Source: Chlamydomonas sphaeroides (taxonomy: Eukaryota; Chlorophyta; Chlorophyceae; Chlamydomonadales; Chlamydomonadaceae). Taken from it: a stretch of 64,000 bases of DNA. The notes beneath the pieces were generated by a model. It was given only the letters and a program-made list of their open reading frames with translations, was not told the DNA's origin and did no database searches. Of the stretch, positions 1 to 11,800 are shown one piece after another. Each line of letters begins with the position of its first letter. The stretch's first letter is position 1. The DNA lies in NCBI GenBank assembly GCA_001662425.1, contig BDDC01000127.1:8208-72207 (forward strand), given 5' to 3'. A program made the translations under genes and the position numbers.

Positions 1-1
1 T

Positions 2-1795
2 GACCTTCCACAACACGCCTCCTCCACCCCGAGGACCCAGCCGGACCCACTGTTCACAGCGGCTGAGGCCCCGCTTCCACCTCCACCGCAATCACGGGAG
101 CCGGCTGGGCCCCCGCTGGCGGCACCACAGACGCCCGCTCCGCTGCGTTGCCGTGTCTCCCTTGAGGAAGCACTCGGCGCAGCGCACGGCTCGCAGAGCC
201 GAACTGCTGATCACAGCCCGGCTGCTCCCGGGAGGTCGGCGCTGATGTCCTCGTCACCTCAGGCACCGGCACCAGCGCCTGCGGTGCGTCCGGTGCCGAC
301 GGCGCTTCCGCTACCGTCTGCGGGCCCCTTCAGCTCTGGCGGCCTGCTGAGCCGCGGCCTCAGCCAGCTGCAGCAGCGGCACGAGTCGGACATAGCGCGC
401 AGGGTGCAGCGGGGGCAGTCGGCGCGGAGGCTGCTGCCGCGCAGCACCCAGCCCTATTTTGCGAGGCCGGCCGCTGCGCAGCCGCTGCGGTCCATCCCTG
501 CCGCAAGCCAAGGACAGGGGATGTGGGGGGCTGAGCAGCTGCAGCCTGCTGCGGCACAGCTGGAGCGGGAGCTGCAGGAGGAGGAAGACCAGCAGCAGCA
601 GGCAAGGGGCGCGAGCACAGACGGCCCTGCTGCGTCGCCGGTGGCCGGCCTGCCCCTGGCGCCTACAGAGTCTACTCGCACGGTCGGGGCCACGGGCGGC
701 CGCAGCCAGCCATCGCCGGTGGGCCAGGATCACCCCTTCGCTGCGGCGGTGCTCGACCACGCTCGCTTTGCTGGCGTCGTCTCCGCCGCCGTCGCCGCCG
801 CCGCAAGCAAAGCAGCCACTGACGCTTGCCCGGCCGCCGCAACAAGGCCCAGGCCGCCGCCCGGTCCCGCTGCGGCACGGGGCCTACTGCTGGTGCGCAC
901 CGGTCGCCGCCGTGTGGGCTTTCTCGATGAAGTGGCGGACCCCACGCACCCGCCCACCTTCCTCGATCGCAACAGCGGCGCCGCCGCCTCCGGCGGTGTC
1001 GGCAGCTCGTGGCGTAAGGCGCTGCGGCGGGTCGCGGCTCTGGTCGGCACACGCCGCGACAAGGACAGCGGAGGCAGCGAAGGCGTGCAGCTGCCGGCCC
1101 GTGCCATGAGCTACAGCTCCGAGGCCTGTGTGGCGACGCCCTCGGTGGCCCCCAGCCGCGCACTCGACAGCGTGTGTGTGGCGCGAGCCCGTATGCAGCG
1201 GCAGCAGCAGGGCGGCGGCCTTCGCCAGAGCATGCGCCGCTGGGCCAGCAGCCTGGCGCCGTCAGCGGCCGCGTCTGCCGTTGCGGCGGTGCCGCCGACG
1301 CTGGTGCGCGGCACGTCGCTCCGCGCGCCTGCCGTCGCCATCGGCCCGGTGCCACCCAAACTGGCGCCACCGGCTCCGCCACCGGCGGCGACGGCGCCCA
1401 AGCCGCCGCCCAGGGGTGCGCTGGGCAAGCTTCTATTGGGCCTGCGACTGCGCAAGGGCGGCGCCGGCAGGAATCTGGTTGCAGCGGAGGCGGCGGCAGT
1501 GGCCGTCGCTCCGGCCGCGCCGTCCTCCCGCCCGCGTACCCGCGTAGCTGTCGCGCCACACGGCGGCGCTGCGGCAGGCAGCGGCGGCGCCGTTGCATGG
1601 GCTGCGGCCGCTGCGGTGGCGGAGGCGGAGGAGGAGCGGGGGCCGCCGCCGTCCGGGCGAGGCGTGCTGCGCCACTCGGCGTCGCGGCGGCAGGCTCCAG
1701 GGGACGAGGCTGGCGGCGCCGCGTTTTTTACGGCTGCGGGGGCTGCTGCGCCGTGGCACTACGTGGATGACTGGGCTGATGAGGCTTCCGGATGA
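2..1795 (+). CDS. 3' coding exon of an unrecognised low-complexity protein (5' partial)
   Basis: The frame is open from base 2 to a TGA at 1793-1795 (597 codons), with no stop before the first internal Met at 245. The exon therefore continues left of the window and the Met at 245 is not a supported start. The protein is rich in Ala, Pro, Arg, Gln and Ser with long homopolymeric stretches, which is typical of chlamydomonad linker regions. Two blocks look less repetitive: a segment near 890-985 containing RRRVGFLDEVADPTHPP, and one near 1000-1250 containing SSWRKALRRVAALVG and a basic RQSMRRWASS segment. I recognise no catalytic domain, membrane segment or signal peptide. It is convergent with the minus-strand gene that ends at 2817. 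Other frames here are also open because of GC content, but this is the only frame open over the whole length. The product is unknown. A regulatory or scaffold protein tail is possible but unproven. Confidence 0.6.
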   Translation, partial: DLPQHASSTPRTQPDPLFTAAEAPLPPPPQSREPAGPPLAAPQTPAPLRCRVSLEEALGAAHGSQSRTADHSPAAPGRSALMSSSPQAPAPAPAVRPVPTALPLPSAGPFSSGGLLSRGLSQLQQRHESDIARRVQRGQSARRLLPRSTQPYFARPAAAQPLRSIPAASQGQGMWGAEQLQPAAAQLERELQEEEDQQQQARGASTDGPAASPVAGLPLAPTESTRTVGATGGRSQPSPVGQDHPFAAAVLDHARFAGVVSAAVAAAASKAATDACPAAATRPRPPPGPAAARGLLLVRTGRRRVGFLDEVADPTHPPTFLDRNSGAAASGGVGSSWRKALRRVAALVGTRRDKDSGGSEGVQLPARAMSYSSEACVATPSVAPSRALDSVCVARARMQRQQQGGGLRQSMRRWASSLAPSAAASAVAAVPPTLVRGTSLRAPAVAIGPVPPKLAPPAPPPAATAPKPPPRGALGKLLLGLRLRKGGAGRNLVAAEAAAVAVAPAAPSSRPRTRVAVAPHGGAAAGSGGAVAWAAAAAVAEAEEERGPPPSGRGVLRHSASRRQAPGDEAGGAAFFTAAGAAAPWHYVDDWADEASG

Positions 1796-2816
1796 GCCGG
1801 GCGGGGTAGGGGTCCACGGTGCAGCACGGCACGACGATAAGATGTGCACGGTTGTGGGTGCACCATGAGGAGCGGGAGCGCAGCGCAGAGGCATTCGCTG
1901 TCCATGTTGGGCGGATCATGAGGCTGGTCCTGGCCACGAACGCAGTAGTGCGTGACACGGCGGATGCACTGCGCGACGGCGACTGAACTGCGGGCAGGGT
2001 GTTGTGACGTGCGGTGGCCACACCTCGCGTGTGGGCGTGTGTGTACGGGCAGCGCGATAGAGAAGGGTGTCAGGGGGCAGGCTACTGGCCTGGCAGGGGG
2101 GCTCGGGGGCTGGGAAGTTCCTCTATGGGGTTGGACCGTGCCTGGCCCTTGCTCCTCAACTAGCCTCCGCCGCAATGGGGACGGCCTGCGAATATGCGGC
2201 TGTGCATGCGTGGGAGGTCGTATCCTGGTGTCCGCAAGGCGCGAGGGACATGGGAGGTGCTGAGTGGCGACCTGCTGGCCTGGCTCGGGCCCTCGGTGGC
2301 TGCGGCCTTCACCGAAACGACCGTGGCGCGCGTGTCAAGGCAATGGATGCTGTATGCGATGGCTACATGGATGCGCGATGTTCGCCAACTCGTGCCTGTC
2401 CCATGTTCGACCCTACCGCGACGCGGGTCCGCCTGGCTGTGTGCAGAGGGCATGAGCAGCATGAGAGAGGTCGCTTCGAGAAGGCCGCATTGTTGCATCC
2501 ATGCCACGACTGCGAGTCGCAACACACCGCGGCACCAACCGCAGCACACCATGCTTCAGACCGCTATCGCGCAGCACGCCGCCGCAGCAACAGCCATTTG
2601 CTGGCGGCGGCGGCGAGACACTCCCAGCTAGCCAGTCACCACTCCAGCCACCTCCTGGCGGCAGCAGCCAGCCTCACAGCCGACCCAAGCAACGCATCGC
2701 CTCTTGAGGTTCACGCGCCGCCTCCCCCGTCTTTGCCCTCCACTACCGGGCCGGCTTGCCAAGACACTTCCCCGCAGACGCACGTCCGCAGCGCCCGACC
2801 CATATTGCCCAGCTGC
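1796..2816. other. Convergent intergenic region / 3' UTRs
   Basis: About 1 kb lies between the stop of the plus-strand exon (1795) and the stop of the minus-strand TWD40-2 gene (2817). It must hold both 3' UTRs. I looked for the green-algal polyadenylation signal TGTAA on both strands and did not see a clear copy close to either stop. No domain-like coding segment was found. The open frames here are GC-driven. Confidence 0.5.
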
Positions 2817-5800
2817 CTACACCTCCACGGGCAGCGACACCTCCAGCCGCCCGAGAGCGGCCGCGGCGCCCGGCGGCGCCGCTGCCGCCAGCTGCCGCCG
2901 CCACGCCGCCATTGCCGCGTCCGCGCCGGACAGCCCAAACACACGCGCCTGCGGGTGCCGCCAGCCGAGGGAGGGGTTACAAGACACAGTTGGCAAGCTG
3001 CCAGGCCCTTCGGAGACAGCCGACCAGCAGCTCCGCCATGCGGGCAAGCCACACAACAGACGTTTGCGCGCAAAGACACACAGCGCCGTGGTACCGGTAA
3101 GCCGGCAGCCGCACCTGCAGCGCCGCCAGCGGGGTGCAGCCGCCGTCCTTGAGCGCGTCCTGCACCATGGCCGTGTGGCCGCTCAGCAGCGCCGCCAGCA
3201 GCCCGCTGGCCTCGCGGCTGGCGGGCTCGGCGCCCGCGGCCACACAGTGCGCCAGCGTGGGCAGGTCGGTCTTGAGGCCGGCCTGGGTCGAGGAAGAGGA
3301 GGCGGGAGGAGGGAGGGAGGGAGGGCGCACGGGAAATGTCGGGCTGAGGGGTGCAGCTGAGCCAGGGAAAGGAGCCGGGGGCGCGGCGATGCTGGCAGGG
3401 GGCCAGGAGTCGTGGCCAAGCGGGGCTACATACCCAGCCAGTGGCCGGTCGCACCTGAGCGCACAGGCCCGCCAGCACCCGCAGCTGCTCGCCGCTGAGC
3501 GCCACGGCCCGCGCCATGAGGGAGCGGGCCAGGCAGCCCGCCACATCCAGGAGGCCCACGCGGACCTGCGCGCAGGGGGACCGGGGAGGGGGCGGGCGGG
3601 GTTCTCGGGGTATGATGTGAACGTCGAGGCTTGCCGCCACACAGTTGGGATGGAGCCGGCACAAGCCAGGCCGCCAAGCCACCAGACCGACGCGCCAACC
3701 CCATGGCTCGAGCCCGATGCGCGACCAACCCCATGCCCATCCACACAGTGCCCGATGCCAGCCACGCCGCCTGGCCGCCGTCCACCAAGTCCACCCCGCA
3801 AGGTGCCGACCCCATGCGGAGCCCGAGGCCAACCCACCAGGTCCGCGGCGAGCCCCAGCACCAGCTGCACCACAGCCGCCGAGGGAGGGCTGGCGGCGCC
3901 GCTGCCGCCCAGCGGCCGCGACGCCACCGCCGCCGTGGCGGCCGCCTTGACGGAGCTGCCCGCGGCGCGCAGCGGCTGCGTCCAGTCCAGGTCCTCGGAG
4001 TGGGCGGGCGCTGCGGAGGGCGCGCGGTAGGTATGCGTGTTGCAGGTCACGCGCGGCCGCATCGAAGAGCAGGTGCCGGCCGCTGGCGGCGGCCGAAACG
4101 TCTTGGGGCACCCGAATAGCCCTTGAGGCCTGGGTCGGGCCCGGGTCCCGAGCGGTAGTCCCCCGCATGGGGCCCCAGTACCCGGCACGCGATGCCCAGG
4201 TCCTGGCCGGGGTCCACAGCATCACGCCGTTGGCCAGGCTCACCCGTGGCCGGCGCCCCTCCCGCGGCCTTGCTGAGGTCCACGAACTCGTCGCCCAGCA
4301 CCGGCCCGCCGCCGCCGCCACCGCCCATGCCGTAGCCGTAGCCGCCGCCTGCGCCGCCGCTGCCGCCGAAGGCCGCGCTGGCCGCGCCGCCGCGGACCTG
4401 CCCGGGCGGCGGGCGGCGCGTGAAGCCCTGCGCAGAGGCGAGGGCGCGTTGGAGCCTCTTCAGCCAGGGGCGACATGACGCACCCAGGCGGAGCAGCCCT
4501 CCCCCTGGACTCCTCCGAGCCCCTCGCCTGGCACTGTCGGTCCCTCAGCTGCAGCAGCCCTTCCCCAGGCCGCCTCACGCCAAGCTCCTCCCAGCCCCTA
4601 CCCTGGTCCTGTGTGCGCCTTGGCCGCAGCAGCCAGCCAGCCCCCTCCCGCCCGCCCCACCTGCAGCAGCGCCTCCGCCGCCTCCACCGCCTGCTGCCAG
4701 TGGCGCAGCGCCGCCCGCAGCCGCAGCTCGCAGCCCAGGCTCAGGCCGGGCAGCCCGACAGCCACCGCAGCGCCCACCTGCGCTCCACGCGGCGGCGGCG
4801 GCGGCAGGGGCGGCGGGCAGTTGGGGGCCGGCCGGGCGGGCCCGTCTCGCCAGGCAGCGGGGCGGCAGCAGGGGCCGGGCACTTGGGAGCCGGGCGGGTC
4901 CGTCACGTCCCGCTGTGCCAGCGCACCGCAAGGCGCCCAGGCCCAAGCCGTGGACGCCGACGCAGCAGCACCGCAGTCGCAACGCGCCCGCCCTTGCAGG
5001 GCATCGCGCAGCCATGCCATCACGGCAGCGACTATGGCTGCACTCGCACGCGTGCACACAACTCCACACACGCGCGCACACCGCCCCGCGGCTGCACGCT
5101 CGCACCTGGCCATCCAGCGCCACCAGCAGCCAGGCCAGGCGGTCGTGCAGCTCGGGCGCCAGGGAGCGGGCCGCCAGCGACACAGCGCCTGGGGAGCCGT
5201 GGAGGAGGAGGGGCGGGGTGTCGGATGCGGTGCGCTTGGGGCGGGGGACGGTGTGCGAGCGCTGCAGGCAGGCAGGCAGGCAGGCAGGCATGAGGAGTGA
5301 AGGGACGGCAGCTCGGCACGGCAGCGGCGTCACGCGACATGCGGAGGTTGGTGGCCGCCACGCCGCCGCTCCACCGGCGCCCCTCCCGGCGGCCGCACCT
5401 TGCAGGTCGCCCGCCGCCGCCAGGCCACAGCAGCGCAGCCCCGGCTGCGCCAGGCTGAGCGCCTGCGGGGGGGCGGCCAGGTGGGTGTGGGCTGCGCTGC
5501 ACTGCGCTGCGCTGCGCTGCCGTGACGATGCCCATCTGCAGCTGCCCCAGGACCCAACGTCCTGGACGCCTTGTCACAGACCTGCGCCTCACTATACGTA
5601 AACATACTCCTGCGCATACCCGGGCGGCCCTTCCCCCCACCTGCGGCTGCCCTCGCACTGCCACCGCCCAAGTAAACACACACCCCTGATGGCAATTGAC
5701 ACTGTACGGCGCTTCATGGCGGCACCCGGGCGGCCCTGCCCTCACCTGCGGCTGCCCCAGTATGCCCACCATCCACAGGCAGCCGTCGCGCGGCCCCAGC

Positions 5801-8800
5801 AGCGCCAGGGGCCCGGGCGGCCGCACCGAGGGCGGAGGCGCCAGGCCCTCCAGGTGCACGCTGCTGGCGGCGCCCGCTGTGGCCGCAGACACCGCCGGCG
5901 CCGCCAGCGTCAGCAGCAGCGCCGCGGGGCTGGGCGCGTCGGGCGCGGGGTGCAGGGCCGGAGGGTGGACGGGCGCGGGACATAGTGAGGAGAGGCCAGG
6001 CTCGGGTTCGTGACCCGGTTGGGTGGGGCAGGCGGCGTGTCCTAGGCGCAGCAGCAACGCGCCGCAAGTGCCTTAAACGTTGCGCTTGGCACAAGTCCCC
6101 CGGCCAAGCATGTGGCCATGTGCTCGGGCTGTGTGGGTCGAGGGCATGAGCCGACCTCCGCAAGGGCGCGGGGCTGCAGTGAGCAGTCGGGCTGGCCCCT
6201 GCACAAGCGCAAGAGGCGAGTCCTGGGTACGGCAGGAGTGGGAGTCATGCCCAAGCACACAGCCGTGGCCCTGTTGAGCTGCTGTATGTGGCGGCTGCCG
6301 CCGCCATCAACCGCCGCGCATCGCCAAGCGCGCACGCGCACCTGGCGGCGTCGGCGGGGTGCAGCGGCGAGGTGGCGGGCGAAGAGGGCGGCAGCGCGGG
6401 CGGCGAGGGCGCCAGCAGCGCGGCGTAGATGTGGGTGGGCGTGGCGATGAACAGCTGGCGAGCGGCCCAGTCCAGGCTCTCGGCTGCCGCCACGGGCAGC
6501 GTCGACACCACAGCGAAGTCAGGGCGCGCCCTGCGGGGGGCCGGGGAGGGCAGGCATGGTAGGGTGGCGAGGTTGCGGCAGCGGAGAGGACTGGGCAGGA
6601 CGGGAGGCAGCGCCGCGCCTTCGCCGCTTTGTCCGCCCGCACTGCCGGCAAGCCGCGGAAAGAGCTCAGCGTTGCAGCTGTGCGCACGCCGGTGGCAGGC
6701 CCTCGTCTGTGCCGGGGCTGCCAAGGGCGGGGCGCTGCTGCGCCTGCCCCGGCTGCGGGGCTGACGGCCTCCGCACCTGACTATGAGGATGTGCGCTGGG
6801 TAGGCGAGCGCCAGCATGGTGCGGCTGGGGTCCCAGGCCAGGGCGGTGGGCTCCGCCAGCTCGGGGCCAACGCGGCGGCCGCCGTCCCAGTCGTACAGCA
6901 GCATGGCGCAGGGGGGGCTGCGGGGGCAATGTGGGAGAGGCACGAGGCGCGGCGGAGGCGGGGCGGGGTTGGGGCGCAGCGCGGGGTCGGCTTGACGACG
7001 AGGATGGTGGGGGTGGGGGCTTGCGTCAACGCGGTGCGGACACCCGCACGGCCGCGGGAGGGCCAAGCGGGAGATGCAAAGCGTGGCAAGGGTGTGCCGT
7101 ACGAGGCGCGGGAGGGAGGGAGGGAAGAGCCCGCCTGCTGCTACTTCTGTCCCGGCCCCCCAGCCGTGTGTCCCCGCCCACCTGCCGCCTGGTGGCGCCA
7201 GGTCCGCCAGCTCGCCCTGCACCACCCGCCGCACCGTGACCGCCAGCAGCGGGCCGCTCTGGGGCGGCGCAGGGAGCGGCGCGGCAGGCAGGGCAGGCGG
7301 GGCAGGGCACGTAAAAGTGCGGTAAGCGTGCAGATGCAGCAATGGGAAGAGGGCGGTGACAAGCGCAGCGCTCCGGCCGGCCGAACAAGAGGCGCTGCCG
7401 GCTGCCGGCCCGCACGCGCCTGCCGCCAGTCGCCTGCCTCGCCCTGCGCACCTTGTACTCCAAGCGCGCCCGTGCCCACCAGCCCCAGCCCCAGCTCCCC
7501 CCGACGGCCCCCCACACGCACCTGCACGTACGCCGGCGCGTCGCCCCGCATGTCGATGCCGCCCCCCACGTAGCCCGAGGCCAGCGGCGCCACACCGCCG
7601 CCCGACAACAGCTCCTTGAGCCGCACACTGGCGCTGGCGGCGCGGGCCACGGCCGCGGCCTCGGCAGCCGCCGCTGCGGCTCGGGCTGCCTCGGCCGCCT
7701 TCTTGGGGTCCTTGGCTGCCTTGCCCGTGAGCTGTCGGGGTGACAAGGCACACAAAGCGGCTGTCGGTTCGTGCGCAGCAGTTGGCCAACGCCCGCGGGG
7801 ATCGCTCCAGCTGGTGCGCTGGTGCGCTGGGCGTGCGGCAAGGCATGGTACCGGGCGTGGCCACAGCTGGCGGCAGCGGCGGGCGCGAATGAGGGACAAG
7901 AGGGACTTGCAGTCCGCACGATGTGGCGCGCGTCGGCGGGGATAGTTTCCCCTGCGGCATACCGGGCGCCGCCATGGTGTCCTGCTCCAATATCATACAG
8001 TAGTATGAGGCTAGCATAACTAAGTATCAGTTTATGTACATCGTGTAAGGAAGTTGGCCACCTGCGGCATGGCGGGCGCCGCCATGGTGTCCTCCTCCAG
8101 CGCCGCAAACACGTTGCGGGATGAGTGCCAGGCCACCGAGGTGCCGCTGCCGCGCGCCACCCTGCAGCGGCCCACAGAGGAGCACGGAGTGGCCGCCAGG
8201 CGCAGCGCCAGCGCACCGGGCTGGGAGCTAAGGTCCGTCCGACGGGAAAGAGACGGCAGTGCACCGCGCCGCCAAGATCACATGCAGCGCTCCGCTGCCC
8301 CTAGCCGAGGGCTCTGCGCTGCCCCTAGCGGAGGGCTCTGCGCTGCCCCTAGCAGAGGGCTCTGCGCTGCCCCCCCCCCGCCCCCCGGCAATGCCGCGGC
8401 CCCATGCCCCGCCCCGCCGCTGCCTCACTCCTGCCATGCAGAGGCGCCCTGGCGGTAGATGGCGTACTGGCGGGCCGAGGGCCAGGCGGCCGCCACGTAG
8501 CTGCCGTCGTGGCTCACAGTCAGCAGCGCGCGGCCTGAGGGCGTCCCGTCCGCCACCTGGGGGTGCGGGAGGCGGGCACGGGGCCGCGGCACACAGGCAC
8601 CGACATGCTGGAGCAATGCATTCATGCATTGACATCGACGCAGCCGTTGCGTGGTACACGGCGCAGTCGCCCGTACCGCTACCCAGCAAGCACGCACACG
8701 TTGCAACGCCCGCCGCCCACAGCGGCCCCCACCGTGAGCTTGCCCATGACCTGGTTGGGCGGGAACTCGGACAGCGCCTGCGGCAGCACATGGAGGCCGC

Positions 8801-11800
8801 GGAAGCGGGGTTGCATGGTAGGTAGGCGTTGCCGGCAGGTTGCCGTCAGTTCAATGCTAGACTATTTCATGGTATGCGCGCACCGCGGCGCCAGGACCCC
8901 GGGCCGCAGCCCCGCGAACCTGATTGGGCAGCGCCGCGGCCGTGACGCACAGCAGCTGCGTGCCCAGCGCGGTGACGTAGGTGGCGCCGCCGCCGCCCGC
9001 GCCCCCGAAGGCGGTGCCCATGGCCGCGGCGCCGTCGTCGTGGTGGGCCTGGGGCCGGTGGTGGGGCGGATGTGGGGCGGAATGGGGTGGGGTTGGGTGG
9101 GTGGGAAGGAAGGGAGTGGCAATGGCGGTTCGCTGTTAGCGGGTGCCCAGGGAGCCGCGAGCCAGTAAGCCAACTCCGAGCTTGGAAGGGCCAGGGCGCG
9201 GGCAGGCGTGCAGGTTTCCTGAGCCTTTGGCAAGCCTAGCCCAGCCATCAAGCCGCCGCCAGCAGCCCCAAGCGCCCCACCTGGCCCGGCGACGCCAGCG
9301 GCAGCGCCACGGCTGCCAGCGGCGAGGGCTGCTGCGTCAGCCCCAGGATGGCGGTGCCGGTGTTGGTGGCGGCGGCCACGATGCCGGGCTGGCATGGGTG
9401 CACCGCCAGCCAGTAGACCTTGGGGGCGCGCTTGGAGCCTGCCGGCGGTGTGTGTTGCGAAGTAGGGGCGGAAGTAACACGCCGCGCGTGTGGGGGCGAA
9501 GAGAGGGCGTGGGCAAGGCAGCGGGCATGCGTGCGCCCGTGAGGCGGGTCAGGAGGTGGGAGCAGCGCGGCGGCTGCGGTGGAAGTGGTGGGCGCTGGCG
9601 TCGGGCGGCGCCTACGCCCGGCCACCAGCTGCTGGGTACCAGTCGTTGTGCAGCACACGCAGCATGCTTGGCCGCAGCGGCGTGGCGGCGGCGGCAGCGG
9701 CGGCGGCGGCGGCAGCGGCGGCGGAGGCAGCAGCGACGGCGGTAGCAGCAGCATGGCAGCGTCGGCGTCGGCGGCGGCGGCGGTCACGCACCCTCGGGCA
9801 CCAGGCCCTGCAGGTCGGCCGCCTGGCGGAGCGAGCCGCTGGACGGGTTGGCCAGCAGCAGGTTGCCGCCCTCGGTGCCCAGCAGCAGGCTGTGGGTGCC
9901 GGCCGCCACCCAGCCGCGGGGCCAGTGCGCCATGCAGGTGAGCGAGGCGCGGTCGGCCTTGAGCTTGGTGGCCTCCTGCGGGGAGCGGGAAAGAGGGCAA
10001 CGAGGGCGAAGACGGGTCGGGGTGAGGGAGGGGCTGCCGCGCTGCCCCCTGCGGCCGCGCCCTGGCGTGCGGACGACTGTTGGCAGGCCGGTGGGTGCGC
10101 GTGTGTGGGCGTGTGGTGCCGAGCGGCATGCGGTCCAGCCCCTCCCAGCCGCCTCACCCGGAAGCCGATCATGTCCAGGCCACACACGCGGTTGTCGGTG
10201 CCTGGGGCGCATCGCAGGGCCGGGGCGGGGTCAGTCCAGTGGGCCGACCGTGACACGGCGTGCCAGCAACCCTGGCCAACCCATCGGCCTGCTCCCGGCC
10301 AATCGTGCCAGCCCCAGCCCGCCCCGGCCGACCTTTTGCTGCTGTTTGGGCTGCGGGCTCACCCCAGCCGCGGCTCCGTCACCCTCTCAGCCACCACCCA
10401 CCCGCAGAGAAGAGCAGGCACCGCGTGTTCTCCGGGTCCTCCGCCACCGGCACCACCACCAGGGAGCCCGGCAGCAGCCCCTCGTGCACCTTGACGTCGC
10501 CCTTGGGTCCGATGCCCTCGCCGAGGGCGGGGCCGCTGGGAGATGCGCGGCCCAGCGGCTCGTACAGCGCCAGGCTTCCGCCCTGTGGAGGGCGGGGGAA
10601 GAGAGGGAGGAGGGAGTCGTTGGGGTCGCTGTCCAGCTCACGAAACCAGCGACGCGCCGCGAGCACCCGCACCCGCACCGCTGAGCCGCGCTGGCTGTAG
10701 GGAGCCAAGACACGAAGGCAGCCCCCGCCGGTGCTGCGAGCACATGCGGGCATCCCGGCTTCTGCCCCTCCAGCCTTGGCCCTGCCGGCTCCCTCCCGCC
10801 GCCGCCTGGCGCCCACCTGGTGCCCCACCACCAGCTGCTCGAAGCGCTGCCCGCGCACGCCCAGCACCGCCAGGCCCGTCACCGCCGTCTTGTGGCTGGA
10901 CACCAGCCGCACCACCGGCTGCAGGGGGCAGGAGGTAGGGGGGCGCAAGGCAGGGGGAGAGACGGGGGAGAAGAGTTGGGCGGCAGGCCATCGCTCCCCA
11001 GGCGCCCATCCCACCCGCCGCACTCTTCATGACCTGTGCAACCCACGCCACCTTGGAAGAAGAAGAGTTCGTTACATCGCCCCCCGCAGGAGGAGTAGAG
11101 CTGTCCCTCCACACATCGATGCGCACAGAGTCCCCTTGGCCTCTGCTGAGTACCCCTGTAAGCTGTAACCCACGCCCACCTTGACCGGGAACAGCTGCAC
11201 GCAGCGCACGATGCCGTCCGAGCAGCCCACCGCCAGCACCGGGCTCTCCAGCAGCCAGCCGCGGCCCAGCGAGGAGTGAGCCGCGCCCGAGCCGGGCGCC
11301 GCCGCGTGCGGCGCCGCGCCTCCGGCGCTGCCGCCGCTGCCTCCTCCCGCGTGGGTGCCCGCCCTGAACAGCACCGCCAGGCTGGTGGGGCTCTTGCCCT
11401 CGAACACGCCCTTGCCCATCTCCAGCACGCGGCGGCTGGACAGGTCCACCACCAGCACCTTGGCCTCGCAGGCCAGCAGCAAGAGGCTGCACAGTGGGAG
11501 GGCGTGGGGCAGGGGGAGGGTTTAGAAAGGAATGGGAGAGAGGAGGCGCGGACAGGGTAGAGAAACAGGGCAGGCAGGGTGGGGGTTGGGTTTCGCGATA
11601 GCTCCGGTCACAGGACGGCACACGGCATGTGGAGGGTCCGGGCTGGAGGGCGACGGCCGGCCGGGCTGCAGCATCAGGGCCTTGGCCTCGCAGGCCAGCA
11701 GCCGCGGTCCCATGCAGCCGCAGCTGGCGTGCTGTGTGTGCAGCGGAGCGCGGAGCGCAGCATGCGAGTGTCTGATGCGCACGACGCTCTGCACCCCCTA

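Noticed and set aside
672..1598. 308-aa minus-strand open frame
   Set aside because: Arg/Pro/Ala-rich antisense shadow of the plus-strand exon; long GC-rich exons leave antisense frames open.
2711..4321. 536-aa minus-strand open frame taken as one exon
   Set aside because: Reads through four TWD40-2 exons and their introns. Splitting at CT..AC (GT-AG) borders gives conserved blocks in consistent phase.
6245..8017. 590-aa minus-strand open frame taken as one exon
   Set aside because: Contains several TWD40-2 exons plus Pro/Leu-rich intron translation; introns here rarely contain stops.
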